A stretch of 34,713 nt of DNA, taken from positions 1 to 34,713 of the forward strand of contig CAMCXO010000026.1 in assembly GCA_945883565.1 (NCBI GenBank). Reading direction: 5' to 3'. The position numbers and the translations under genes were made by a program. This DNA comes from Chryseobacterium gleum (lineage in GTDB: Bacteria > Bacteroidota > Bacteroidia > Flavobacteriales > Schleiferiaceae). Below the pieces are notes generated by a model, which made no database searches, was not told the DNA's origin, and saw only the letters and a program-made list of their open reading frames with translations. The stretch's first letter is position 1, and every line of letters begins with the position of its first letter. Positions 9,387 through 17,335 of this stretch are shown one piece after another.

Positions 9387-10964
9387 ATGTCTACCCAAAT
9401 TCAATGCCCACATTGCCAACAGAGCTTTGCCGTAGAAGAAGCCATGTTGCATATTGTAGATGAACAATTTAAGCGCAAGCAAGCCGCTGAGGTGGCCGAA
9501 CTGAAGTTAAAGCTTCAAAACGAAGCCGAAGCCGAAAAGAAGCGGCTTCAACAGGCCTTTTCGGGCGAGCTTGAAAAAGAACGCGAAGTGCTTTCCAAAC
9601 AGCAAAGCGAACTTCAGCAGCTTCGTCAACGTCAGTTAGAACTCGAAACCGCTTCGAGAGAGTTAAACGAGCTAAAGGCCCAAAACGAAATAAAGGTTCA
9701 GGAAGAAATACTGAGGCGTGAAAAGGAAATTTTGGCCAATCAAGAAGAGCAACAACGAAAGCTGCTTGATCTGGAAAAAGCCAGAAGCCAGGCACAGCTT
9801 AAGTTGCTCGAAGAAAATCTCCTCAAACAAAGCGAAGAAAACCTGAACACCCGCTTGCAAAACGAGCGCATGGCTTATGAGGCCGAATTGCGCAAACGCG
9901 ATGAAACCGCCAAAGAACAAGCCGAGCAGTTAAAAAAATGGCGTGAACAACAGTTGGTGATGCAGGCTCAGGAAAAAGAGCTTCAAGAATGGCGCGAAAA
10001 CAGCCAGTTGCAAATACAGGAGGCCTTGCTTAAACAAGAACAAATTTGGAAAGCCGCCCAAGAAGAAAAAGCCAAGCGTCAGCTGGAATTGGAGCGCGTA
10101 AGGTGGCAGCAGAAAAACGAAGAAGAGCAAAACGAAAAATTCTTTAATCTGCAGCGAGAACTTAACGAGCAATTAAACAAACGCATAGAACAGGAGCAGT
10201 TAAAACAAGCCGAACTTCAAAAACAGCTCGACGACCAACGGAAATTGGCCGAAGAAATGAAAAAACGGGCCGAGCAAGGCAGTATGCAGTTGCAAGGCGA
10301 AGTACAAGAACTGGCACTTGAAGAACTTCTGCGCCGTCAGTTTCCTCGCGATACGGTAGAAAGCGTTAAAACAGGGGTGCATGGGGCCGATTGCAGCCTC
10401 CATGTTTTTACCCAAATGGGTCAGCCGGCCGGCAGCATTCTTTTTGAAAGCAAGCGAACCAAAAGCTTTTCCGATGGCTGGATAGAAAAACTAAAGGCCG
10501 ACATGCGCGACGCCCGGGCCGACATTGCGGTTTTGGTAACCGACATAATGCCTAAAGACATGGACCGCTTCGGAGAGCGTCAAGGCATTTGGATTTGCGG
10601 CTTTCACGAAGTGGCGGCCTTAACTGCGGTTTTAAGAAATACCCTGATACAAGTAGCCCAAATTCAGGCTGCCAACGAAAACAAGAGCGATAAAATGCAG
10701 CTTTTATACGCTTACCTCACCGGAAACGATTTCAGACAAAACATAGAAGCCATTGTGGGGGCATTTTCGGCTATGCAAGCTCAAATTGTTAGAGAAGAAA
10801 GGGCTTTAACCAAGCAATGGAAGGAGCGCAAAAAACAGTTGGAAGTGGTAATGAACAGCACTTTGTCTTTGTACGGCAATATAAGAGGCATTGCCGGTGG
10901 AGCGGTTCAAGAAGTAAAAGCGCTGGAAATGGAGCAGTTTTTACTGGACGAACCGGAAGATTGA
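9387..10964 (+). CDS. DUF2130 protein with nuclease-like C-terminal domain
   Basis: 525-residue cytoplasmic protein. The N-terminus has a single CPHC pair (CPHCQQSF), a partial zinc-ribbon-like start. Residues ~30-310 are a long, Glu/Gln/Lys/Arg-rich coiled coil. The C-terminal ~200 residues match what I know of DUF2130, for example LRRQFPRDTVESVKTGVHGAD, ILFESKRTKSFSDGW and ADIAVLVTDIMPKDM. Asp335 followed by Glu354-Ser-Lys356 at a strand end is the D...ExK arrangement of PD-(D/E)xK nucleases, so a DNA-cleaving or DNA-binding role is plausible but unproven. It ends 23 bp from the convergent thioesterase gene. Its cellular function is unknown. Confidence 0.85.
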   Translation: MSTQIQCPHCQQSFAVEEAMLHIVDEQFKRKQAAEVAELKLKLQNEAEAEKKRLQQAFSGELEKEREVLSKQQSELQQLRQRQLELETASRELNELKAQNEIKVQEEILRREKEILANQEEQQRKLLDLEKARSQAQLKLLEENLLKQSEENLNTRLQNERMAYEAELRKRDETAKEQAEQLKKWREQQLVMQAQEKELQEWRENSQLQIQEALLKQEQIWKAAQEEKAKRQLELERVRWQQKNEEEQNEKFFNLQRELNEQLNKRIEQEQLKQAELQKQLDDQRKLAEEMKKRAEQGSMQLQGEVQELALEELLRRQFPRDTVESVKTGVHGADCSLHVFTQMGQPAGSILFESKRTKSFSDGWIEKLKADMRDARADIAVLVTDIMPKDMDRFGERQGIWICGFHEVAALTAVLRNTLIQVAQIQAANENKSDKMQLLYAYLTGNDFRQNIEAIVGAFSAMQAQIVREERALTKQWKERKKQLEVVMNSTLSLYGNIRGIAGGAVQEVKALEMEQFLLDEPED

Positions 10965-10987
10965 AAATTAAACCGGCTGTAAGGCTT

Positions 10988-11425
10988 TTATAAATCCCAG
11001 TTAAACCCTTCGGCCCGGGGTATTTCATTCCAGGCGGTGGTCCATATTTCGGGAGGCGCGCCCAACTTACGGGCCCTTAGGTCCATCCAAGCCCCCAAAA
11101 CCTCTACTGTGGCGCATAAGGTGCCATCGGCACGCTCAAAATGGTGAATAAAGGCAAAGCGGCTGAAGTCGGTCCTAAAGCCTTTGGCCTGTAGATTTAG
11201 GCTGATGATGTCGCCAAAATGCATTTCGCGTTTAAATACGGCCTTTTCTTCAAAAAGCACAGGGCCCATGCCATGTTGTTGCATGGTTTGAAGCGAAATG
11301 CCGTAATGGGCCAGGGCTTTAGTTCGCAGTTGGGCACAAAAGTCGTAGTACACACTGTGGCGAACATGCCCCACCGGATCTAGATCAGACCAGCGAAAAC
11401 TGCAAGTTTGCGAAAAGGGTTCCAT
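10988..11425 (-). CDS. Hotdog-fold acyl-CoA thioesterase
   Basis: 145 residues of the 4-hydroxybenzoyl-CoA thioesterase/YbgC-type hotdog family, hydrolysing acyl-CoA thioesters in the cytoplasm. The family signature is RWSDLDPVGHVRHSVYYDF near the N-terminus, comparable to D-x-D-xx-GH-V-x-N-xx-Y; the second Asp region and Gly-His are kept, and Arg-His replaces the usual Asn pair. The natural substrate cannot be read from the sequence. It is last in a tight three-gene minus-strand operon, 3 bp after the META-domain lipoprotein gene. Confidence 0.85.
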   Translation of the reverse strand: MEPFSQTCSFRWSDLDPVGHVRHSVYYDFCAQLRTKALAHYGISLQTMQQHGMGPVLFEEKAVFKREMHFGDIISLNLQAKGFRTDFSRFAFIHHFERADGTLCATVEVLGAWMDLRARKLGAPPEIWTTAWNEIPRAEGFNWDL

Positions 11426-11428
11426 GTG

Positions 11429-12112
11429 TTAATCTATTCTGCGCCCGGTTAAAAGGCGGTTCTGGTTATGGTATAAGTGCAATTCGGCCTGGTGAATTTC
11501 GAAGCGGTTTACTTTTCGCAGGGCCTCTAGAATGGCTGCTTCGGTTTCCATTTTGCCCTCGCAGTACATTTCGGTTGAAGCCAAATCATTAATAGCAATA
11601 GCCTGTAAGCCCGAATGCAGCAAGCGCCATTCGCCAAAAAAGCGGTTGCAGCCTGCCGAGCCCGAAATGCGGTTTTTAGACAATAGTATTTCTACAAAAG
11701 GCCTGTCATCGCTTTTTAAAGGTTCGCCGTTTAAAGCCACCAATGCCCAGCCGTTGTTAAGAAGCCCTTGCCAATGGGTTACTTCGGTTTCATTAAGCAC
11801 TTTTACCAGTTTGTACCCTACACTTGATTGGTCGGCCATAGGCATTTTTCGTTCTCGGCTTTGTACTTCCAACTCGTATGCAAATCCTTGTTTGGGCTCA
11901 AAGCCTTCGATGCTTTCGTAAAGCCATTGCCATTCGCTTTGGCCCTTAACCCTATACAAAAGACATCGCGTTTGCATTTCTCCCACACAATCTTGCTGAA
12001 CGTCCGAAACTTCCCAGATTTCGACTCCATTGCTTTGGCTTTTGGCAGGGCCGCAGGAGCCAAGCACCATAAAAACCAAAAGAACCGATAGCTTTTGCAA
12101 CAGGGTTTTCAT
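11429..12112 (-). CDS. DUF4377 + META domain lipoprotein
   Basis: 227-residue lipoprotein with signal LLVFMVLGSC (lipobox LGSC). Residues ~28-95 resemble DUF4377 (paired Cys in QDCVGEMQTRCLLY, then IEGFEPKQGFAYEL). Residues ~115-225 form a META/HslJ-like domain (WALVALNG, SGSAGCNRFFG, ASTEMYCEG). Such proteins sit in the envelope, and HslJ-type domains are linked to stress or drug tolerance in other bacteria. The start codon ATG shares one base with the upstream regulator's stop (TAATG), which indicates translational coupling. Confidence 0.82.
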   Translation of the reverse strand: MKTLLQKLSVLLVFMVLGSCGPAKSQSNGVEIWEVSDVQQDCVGEMQTRCLLYRVKGQSEWQWLYESIEGFEPKQGFAYELEVQSRERKMPMADQSSVGYKLVKVLNETEVTHWQGLLNNGWALVALNGEPLKSDDRPFVEILLSKNRISGSAGCNRFFGEWRLLHSGLQAIAINDLASTEMYCEGKMETEAAILEALRKVNRFEIHQAELHLYHNQNRLLTGRRID

Positions 12113-12825
12113 TAAACAGAAAGCGATTCTTGATTAAGCTCGAACAGTTGGGCGGGTTTGTGCAAAACCCCTTTTTGCTTTTCGGCCAAAGGCACCACAA
12201 TGCTTTCTTTCAAAACCTTTTTACGGAAGTTGCGCTTGTCGAGTTTTTTATCGAGAATGCTTTCGTATAAAGTTTGCAATTGGCTTAAGGTAAACTTTTC
12301 CGGCAACAGTTCAAAGCCTACATAGTGGTTCATAAAATCGTTGCGCAAAACCCCAATGGCTTCGTCGACTATTTGGTTGTGGTCGAAACCCAGCTGCGGA
12401 ATTTCGTGAAGTTCTTGCCAAAAAACCCGTTCGGCAAAAGAAGAAGCCTCGGGTTTAAAGTCGTCCATTCGAATAAAAGCATAGTAACCAACGGTAATAA
12501 CCCGGGCCTGAGGTTGTTGCCTGTAAGATCTTAGCCAGTCTAAGTCTTTAATATCTTTTACACGGTGTGGGCTACCAAAGGCTTTAAACTGCTTTAAATA
12601 AACCCCTTCTAATCGGGTTAGCTCTTGAAGCACGCGGGCGGCGGCTTCGTCAAGTCCTTCATCTTCCCAAACCAAATCGCCCGGAAGGGCAAAACGCACT
12701 TGATTGCCTCCACCGGGCACTTTACGCTCTATTAGCAGCAGGTTTAGCCGTTCGTTGTCGAAGCCAAACACCACACAGTCAACCGAAACATGGGGGTTAA
12801 CAGAGTGATTTGTTGTGTTTTGCAA
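12112..12825 (-). CDS. Nudix-type transcriptional regulator (NrtR-like)
   Basis: 237 residues: an N-terminal Nudix domain followed by a C-terminal winged helix. The Nudix box region (ALPGDLVWEDEGLDEAAARV, then LQELTRLEG) has lost catalytic residues, since the REUxEE core reads RVLQEL. That is expected when the domain senses a nucleotide-type ligand instead of hydrolysing it. The winged-helix signature is FTLSQLQTLYESIL followed by LDKRNFRKKVL, as in NrtR/AraR-type Nudix regulators. It is transcribed divergently from pfkA-gapA across 117 bp containing an inverted repeat. The ligand is unknown; ADP-ribose or a sugar phosphate are the family precedents. Confidence 0.88.
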   Translation of the reverse strand: MQNTTNHSVNPHVSVDCVVFGFDNERLNLLLIERKVPGGGNQVRFALPGDLVWEDEGLDEAAARVLQELTRLEGVYLKQFKAFGSPHRVKDIKDLDWLRSYRQQPQARVITVGYYAFIRMDDFKPEASSFAERVFWQELHEIPQLGFDHNQIVDEAIGVLRNDFMNHYVGFELLPEKFTLSQLQTLYESILDKKLDKRNFRKKVLKESIVVPLAEKQKGVLHKPAQLFELNQESLSV

Positions 12826-12901
12826 TGTTATTGGTCGTTAATCTTCAGTTCACAAATATATCTTTATATAGCAAGAACTTAATGACAATAGGCAGTTATT
12901 A

Positions 12902-12925
12902 AGTGTAAATAATACACTAAGTTTG
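12902..12925 (+). promoter_or_regulatory. pfkA promoter with overlapping candidate operator
   Basis: TAAGTTTG at 12918-12925 matches the TAnnTTTG -7 box, 17 bp before the pfkA ATG. Directly upstream, and sharing its first base, lies an inverted repeat AGTGTA-N5-TACACT (12902-12918). This position between the -33 and -7 regions is suited to a repressor site. No clear -33 TTTG was seen. The likely binder is the divergent Nudix regulator, by inference from proximity. Confidence 0.6.
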
Positions 12926-12942
12926 AACCGAATTTTATAGGG

Positions 12943-13914
12943 ATGCAAAAAATTGGCGTTTTAACCTCGGGAGGAGATGCCCCCGGCATGAACGCAGCCA
13001 TTCGGGCTGTGGTAAGAACAGCAGTTTATTACGAGCGCGAGGTGGTGGGCATTATGAGGGGCTACGAAGGCCTTATTGATGGCGATATGCGCGAAATGGA
13101 TTCGCGTTCGGTGAAGCACATTTTGAGCCAGGGCGGCACCATTTTAAAATCGGCTCGAAGCGAAGCCTTTATAACCCCTGAAGGCCGAAAGCTTGCTTTT
13201 GAACAAGTTCAGAAAGCAAAGCTCGATGGGTTGGTGGTAATTGGCGGAAATGGCAGTTTTACGGGTGCGCACATTTTTCATAAGGAGTTTGGATTGCCGG
13301 TGGTGGGCATTCCGGGTACCATAGACAATGATTTGTTTGGCACCGATTTTACATTGGGTTACGATTCGGCCACCAATGTGGTGGTAGAGTGCATTGACAA
13401 AATACGCGACACAGCCAGCTCGCACAACCGATTGTTTTTTGTAGAAGTTATGGGCCGCGATACGGGCTTTATTGCCCTTAGAACCGCAGTGGCCACCGGA
13501 GCGCTCGATGTGGTTTTGCCCGAAGAAAATGCCGAAATAAACGATCTTCACAAAGAGATAGAAAAAAGTTTCGCCAATAAAAAAACCTCTAACATTATAA
13601 TTGTGGCCGAAGGAAGCCGTTTGGGCAATACCTTCGAGATTGCTGATTTGGTTAAAAAACGCTTCCCTGATTTGGATACTAAAGTTACCATTCTAGGCCA
13701 TTTGCAACGCGGCGGTTCGCCCAGTTGTTATGACCGCGTATTGGCTGCCAAGCTTGGAGTGGCCGCGGTAGAAGGCCTTTTAAATGGCAAAACCGATGTA
13801 ATGTGCGGGGTAGTGAACAACCAAACCACTTACACCTTTTTACAACAAGCCATTCGCAACCAAGCACCTCTTAATATGGAGCTATTGCGTATATCGAGAA
13901 TTCTGTCAATTTAA
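12943..13914 (+). CDS. pfkA: ATP-dependent 6-phosphofructokinase
   Basis: Phosphorylates fructose 6-phosphate to fructose 1,6-bisphosphate in glycolysis. It has 323 residues, normal for bacterial PfkA. The N-terminal nucleotide loop is TSGGDAPGMNAAIR, the active-site segment is PGTIDND with the proton-accepting Asp region, and the sugar-phosphate site is MGRDTGFIAL. Gly after Pro in PGTIDND and Gly104 indicate ATP rather than pyrophosphate use. The usual GGDGS motif reads GGNGS: the Asp that contacts magnesium in the E. coli enzyme (Asp103) is Asn103 here. gapA follows after 11 bp, so the two are one operon. Confidence 0.96.
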   Translation: MQKIGVLTSGGDAPGMNAAIRAVVRTAVYYEREVVGIMRGYEGLIDGDMREMDSRSVKHILSQGGTILKSARSEAFITPEGRKLAFEQVQKAKLDGLVVIGGNGSFTGAHIFHKEFGLPVVGIPGTIDNDLFGTDFTLGYDSATNVVVECIDKIRDTASSHNRLFFVEVMGRDTGFIALRTAVATGALDVVLPEENAEINDLHKEIEKSFANKKTSNIIIVAEGSRLGNTFEIADLVKKRFPDLDTKVTILGHLQRGGSPSCYDRVLAAKLGVAAVEGLLNGKTDVMCGVVNNQTTYTFLQQAIRNQAPLNMELLRISRILSI

Positions 13915-13925
13915 ACCCAAAACAC

Positions 13926-14921
13926 ATGAAAAAGCGCATCGCCATTAATGGCTTTGGCCGGATAGGCCGACTCACTTTCCGCCACCTTATCAACAGTTCA
14001 GAAGTTGAGGTTGTGGCCATTAACGACCTTACACAACCGGCTACCTTGGCCCACTTGCTTAAATACGATTCGGCGCATGGCCGCTTTCCCGGCGAAGTAA
14101 CGTTTACCGAAAACGCGCTTATGGTAAACGGAAAGCACATTGAAGTAACCGCTATAAAAGACCCCGCCGAATTGCCTTGGAAACAGCATCAGGTGGATGT
14201 GGTTTTAGAATGCACCGGCATTTTTCGCGACGAAGCCGGAATGGGCAAACACCTTAGTGCAGGTGCCCGCAAGGTGGTGCTCTCGGCTCCTGCCAAAAAA
14301 GGCATTAAAACTTTCGTACTGGGGGTAAACGACCACCTTTTAACTTCCGATGACCACTTGATTAGCAATGCGTCATGCACAACCAACTGCTTGGCGCCAA
14401 TGGCCAAAGTTTTGCATCAACACTTTGGTATTGAGCGTGGATTTATGACCACCATTCACGCCTATACCAGCGATCAGCGTTTGCAAGACGCCCCCCATAG
14501 CGATTTGCGTCGCGCCCGTGCTGCCGCCCACAGCATTATTCCAACCAGCACCGGAGCCGCCACAGCTGTAGGCTTGGTATTGCCCGAACTTTTAGGAAAA
14601 CTAGATGGTATTGCCATGCGCGTGCCCACCATTACGGGTTCGGTTACCGATTTGGTGGTAGAGCTTAGCGTAGAAACCACTGCAGAAGCGGTAAACGCGG
14701 CCATGAAACAAGCCGCTGATAACGAGTTAAAAGGCATTTTGGAATATTGTGTTGACCCTATAGTTTCGGCCGATATAGTGGGAAGCCCTTATTCTAATAT
14801 ATTCGATGCGGCCCTTACCTCTGTAAATGGCAAAATGGCCAAAATAGTAGGTTGGTACGATAACGAAGCGGGTTATTCTGCCCGTTTGGCCGATATGTGT
14901 ATCAAAATGGCCGGTATGTAA
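13926..14921 (+). CDS. gapA: Glyceraldehyde-3-phosphate dehydrogenase
   Basis: Oxidises glyceraldehyde 3-phosphate to 1,3-bisphosphoglycerate with NAD. It has 331 residues. The Rossmann start is INGFGRIGRL. Asp34 in AINDL at the end of the second strand favours NAD over NADP. The catalytic Cys151 is in SNASCTTNC with His178 in TTIHAYTSDQ, the usual pair. The C-terminal WYDNEAGYSARLADM is typical. It is co-transcribed with pfkA and followed by a strong terminator shared with the convergent coaD. Confidence 0.98.
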   Translation: MKKRIAINGFGRIGRLTFRHLINSSEVEVVAINDLTQPATLAHLLKYDSAHGRFPGEVTFTENALMVNGKHIEVTAIKDPAELPWKQHQVDVVLECTGIFRDEAGMGKHLSAGARKVVLSAPAKKGIKTFVLGVNDHLLTSDDHLISNASCTTNCLAPMAKVLHQHFGIERGFMTTIHAYTSDQRLQDAPHSDLRRARAAAHSIIPTSTGAATAVGLVLPELLGKLDGIAMRVPTITGSVTDLVVELSVETTAEAVNAAMKQAADNELKGILEYCVDPIVSADIVGSPYSNIFDAALTSVNGKMAKIVGWYDNEAGYSARLADMCIKMAGM

Positions 14922-14942
14922 TATTGCTTATTTATAGTATTA

Positions 14943-14977
14943 GCCGTCCGGATTTTGGTCTGGACGGCTTTTTTTTT
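14943..14977. terminator. Terminator between gapA and coaD
   Basis: Stem GCCGTCC (14943-14949) / GGACGGC (14962-14968) followed by nine T residues on the plus strand ends gapA. It lies in the 63-bp convergent gap, so it may also reduce read-through from coaD, although the minus-strand side has no comparable U-run. Confidence 0.88.
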
Positions 14978-14984
14978 GAGGGCT

Positions 14985-15458
14985 TTAAGGCAAAAGCTTT
15001 GTGACTGCTTCCGGCACAAAGTGGTGGAAATCGCCCCCATTGCGCAGCACATCGCGTACAATAGAACTGCTTACGTACGAGAGCGTTGCCCTGGTTAAGA
15101 AAAAAACGGTTTCTATTTCGGGCATCATTTGCCTGTTGGCTTGGGCAATGGCTTTTTCAAATTCAAAATCGGCCGGATTGCGCAAGCCCCTTACCAAATA
15201 GCGAGCGCCTTCGCGTCGGCAAAAATCAACCGTTAAACCACGGTATAAGGCAGCCTCTACATTTTTCAAACCCGAAAAGGTTTCCTGAATGCATTGCAAA
15301 CGCTTTTCGGCCGAAAACATATACGATTTGTTCATATTGTCGCCCACGGCTACAATTAAGCGGTCAAAAAGGGGGGCTGCACGCAGAATAACATCTTCAT
15401 GGCCCTTGGTTATGGGGTCGAAAGAGCCTGGAAATATGGCTATACGGTTTTCAGACAT
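14985..15458 (-). CDS. coaD: Pantetheine-phosphate adenylyltransferase
   Basis: Transfers AMP from ATP to 4'-phosphopantetheine, the penultimate step of coenzyme A synthesis. The nucleotidyltransferase motif is FPGSFDPITKGHEDV, with T-x-G-H as the HxGH variant of CoaD. VRGLRNPADFEFE and the SYVSSSIVRD segment are typical. The start chosen is the Met of MSENRIAIF, giving 157 residues, normal for the family; 13 upstream codons remain open but belong to the end of ddl. It overlaps ddl by 19 bp, so it is translated from a shared message. Confidence 0.96.
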   Translation of the reverse strand: MSENRIAIFPGSFDPITKGHEDVILRAAPLFDRLIVAVGDNMNKSYMFSAEKRLQCIQETFSGLKNVEAALYRGLTVDFCRREGARYLVRGLRNPADFEFEKAIAQANRQMMPEIETVFFLTRATLSYVSSSIVRDVLRNGGDFHHFVPEAVTKLLP

Positions 15459-16429
15459 TCTATAAGGTTTTGGTTGAAAACCTCGGCAGGAGACCATCCC
15501 CTCCAGGCCATTTGCCGGGGCACAATGCTCTCGGCACTTAAGCCCGGAATAGAGTTTACCTCTATTAAATAGGGCTTTTGGCTTTGGTTTTCTATTATAT
15601 AATCAACACGGGCTATACCCTTTAACTCCAAATGCTTGTACAGCAGCAAACTCTGTTCTTCAACCAAAGAGGCCACAGCCTCAGAAATTCGGGCCGGGGT
15701 TATTTCCTTGGCCTTTCCCTGGTATTTGGCTTCGTAGTCGAAAAACGCATTTTCGCTTACTATTTCGGTAATGCCAATTACTTCGGGTTTTCCAAAACGG
15801 GTGGTGAGACCGCAGGCTATTTCCACCCCTTCAATCCCTTTTTCAATTACCACCAAATCGTCTTCTGCATAAGCCAGTTGAAGGGCTTTGGGCAATTCAT
15901 CTGCGGTGCTTACCCGGCTTACCCCAAAACTGCTGCCCGAACGGTTGGGCTTTACAAAGCATGGAAAGCCAACATGGGTTTTTATGAATTCAAAATCAAG
16001 CGAATCTGTTCTTCTATGAACGATAGATTTGGCCACATTTAAGCCCAATTTACCCGCATATAGCGAACAATGGGCTTTGTTAAACGTCAAAGCCGAGGCA
16101 AAAACCCCCGACGACGTATAAGGCAATCCCAGAATATCGAAATAGGCTTGTAATACCCCATCTTCGCCCGGATGCCCATGAATGGCATTAAATACGGCTT
16201 CGAACACGCACTTTTGTCCATCGGCATTTCGGTAGCTAAAATCGCCCCGTTCAATGGCAAAGGTCTGGTTGTTTATTACCGCCGACCAGCCATCGCGAAG
16301 AATATGAACCGCTACAGCCTCAAATGGCCCGTCGTGTAAATGGTTCATAACCGTTTGGCCACTTAAAAGCGAAATGCCTGCCTCTGAAGAATAGCCGCCC
16401 ATGATAACGGCAATGCGTTTTCTTTCCAA
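15440..16429 (-). CDS. ddl: D-alanine--D-alanine ligase
   Basis: ATP-grasp enzyme making D-Ala-D-Ala for peptidoglycan in the cytoplasm; 329 residues. The N-terminal domain starts IAVIMGGYSSEAGISLLSG, with the Ser-Glu pair that contacts the first D-Ala. The ATP-grasp core includes FPCFVKPNRSGSSFGVS, and the C-terminal part contains the metal-site phrase YLIEVNSIPGLSAESIVP. It is upstream of and overlaps coaD, and is divergent from the PASTA gene. The set (ddl, coaD, PASTA protein, RluD) is a neighbourhood I recall from other Bacteroidota. Confidence 0.97.
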   Translation of the reverse strand: MERKRIAVIMGGYSSEAGISLLSGQTVMNHLHDGPFEAVAVHILRDGWSAVINNQTFAIERGDFSYRNADGQKCVFEAVFNAIHGHPGEDGVLQAYFDILGLPYTSSGVFASALTFNKAHCSLYAGKLGLNVAKSIVHRRTDSLDFEFIKTHVGFPCFVKPNRSGSSFGVSRVSTADELPKALQLAYAEDDLVVIEKGIEGVEIACGLTTRFGKPEVIGITEIVSENAFFDYEAKYQGKAKEITPARISEAVASLVEEQSLLLYKHLELKGIARVDYIIENQSQKPYLIEVNSIPGLSAESIVPRQMAWRGWSPAEVFNQNLIECLKTV

Positions 16430-16495
16430 TTTAGATGGGTGTTTAAATTCAAATGTAAGCCAATTGATGGGCTGTTAAGGGCCCAAAGGCTTTGT

Positions 16496-16503
16496 TATCT
16501 TTG
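16496..16503 (+). promoter_or_regulatory. -7 box of the PASTA gene
   Basis: TATCTTTG matches TAnnTTTG exactly and ends only 7 bp before the chosen ATG (16511). This predicts a leaderless or nearly leaderless message. No clear -33 TTTG is placed correctly. Confidence 0.5.
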
Positions 16504-16510
16504 GAGCCCG

Positions 16511-17335
16511 ATGAAAATTTTCCGATTCCTCGCCAGCCCAAGCTTTTGGGCCAATTTTGGCCTCGCCATTCTGTTCACATTTCTGGCTTTCCAGCTTGTG
16601 CAATGGGGTTTAAAAGCCTATACCCGTCACAACAAAGCCATAGAAGTACCCAAGCTCCAGGGGCTTATTTGGGAAGAAGGCGTTCAGGTACTCGACGATT
16701 TGGGGCTGGATTTGGAAATTTTGGACAGCAGCGATTACAACCCAGCTTTCCCGGGGCATGGCATTTACAGCCAATACCCCATACCGGGATCCAAGGTTAA
16801 ACGCGGTAGGGCCATTAAAGTAAGCATTAACCCTTTGCAAGAACCACCGGCCATTTTGCCCGATTTAAAAGAAAAACCCAAGAAGCGCGCTGAAATAGAG
16901 CTCATTAATCGTGGATTTGCTCTTAACGAAATTAAATACACCCCCTATTTAGGCAAAGATGTGGTGGTGAGGGTAGAATACCAAGGCAAACCCATTAAAC
17001 CGGGTACACCCTTGCCGCGTGGAAGTAAAATAACCTTGGTTTTGGGCGAAGGTTTGGGAACGGTGCTTGAGTCGGTGCCCAATTTGCTGGGTATGCGCCT
17101 TAGCGAGGTAGAACGCCAATTGCCCGAATGGGGATTTAGCTTGGGCGCACGCATTTTCGATTCTAAAACCGATACCTCCAACGCCTTGGTGTACCGCCAA
17201 TATCCACCTCCCGGTATAGACCCCGGTGCTTTTCGTGGTTCTGATATCGACTTATGGCTAACCTCCGATAGCACCAAAGTGAAAAAAGCTGCGTTATCTG
17301 ATTCTACACAAACCGAAGAATTTATCGATTTTTAA
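16511..17335 (+). CDS. Membrane-anchored PASTA-domain protein
   Basis: The chosen start is the Met of MKIFRFLASPSFW, giving 274 residues. The longer open frame from 16439 adds 24 codons that overlap the promoter box and look non-coding. One N-terminal transmembrane helix (FGLAILFTFLAFQLVQWGL) is followed by three PASTA repeats in the periplasm, beginning near VPKLQGLIWEEG, LPDLKEKPKKRAEIEL and VPNLLGMRLSEVE. PASTA domains bind peptidoglycan or muropeptides in other bacteria. There is no kinase domain, unlike PknB-type proteins. It sits divergent from ddl and directly before the T9SS protein gene, whose ATG follows the TAA without a gap. Confidence 0.9.
   Translation: MKIFRFLASPSFWANFGLAILFTFLAFQLVQWGLKAYTRHNKAIEVPKLQGLIWEEGVQVLDDLGLDLEILDSSDYNPAFPGHGIYSQYPIPGSKVKRGRAIKVSINPLQEPPAILPDLKEKPKKRAEIELINRGFALNEIKYTPYLGKDVVVRVEYQGKPIKPGTPLPRGSKITLVLGEGLGTVLESVPNLLGMRLSEVERQLPEWGFSLGARIFDSKTDTSNALVYRQYPPPGIDPGAFRGSDIDLWLTSDSTKVKKAALSDSTQTEEFIDF

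Noticed and set aside
9469-10415. Several minus-strand frames opposite the DUF2130 gene
   Set aside because: Phe/Leu-rich antisense shadows of the Glu/Lys/Gln-rich coiled coil.
16439-16510. Longer N-terminus for the PASTA protein
   Set aside because: The extra codons overlap the TATCTTTG promoter box and precede a normal membrane-anchor start at 16511.
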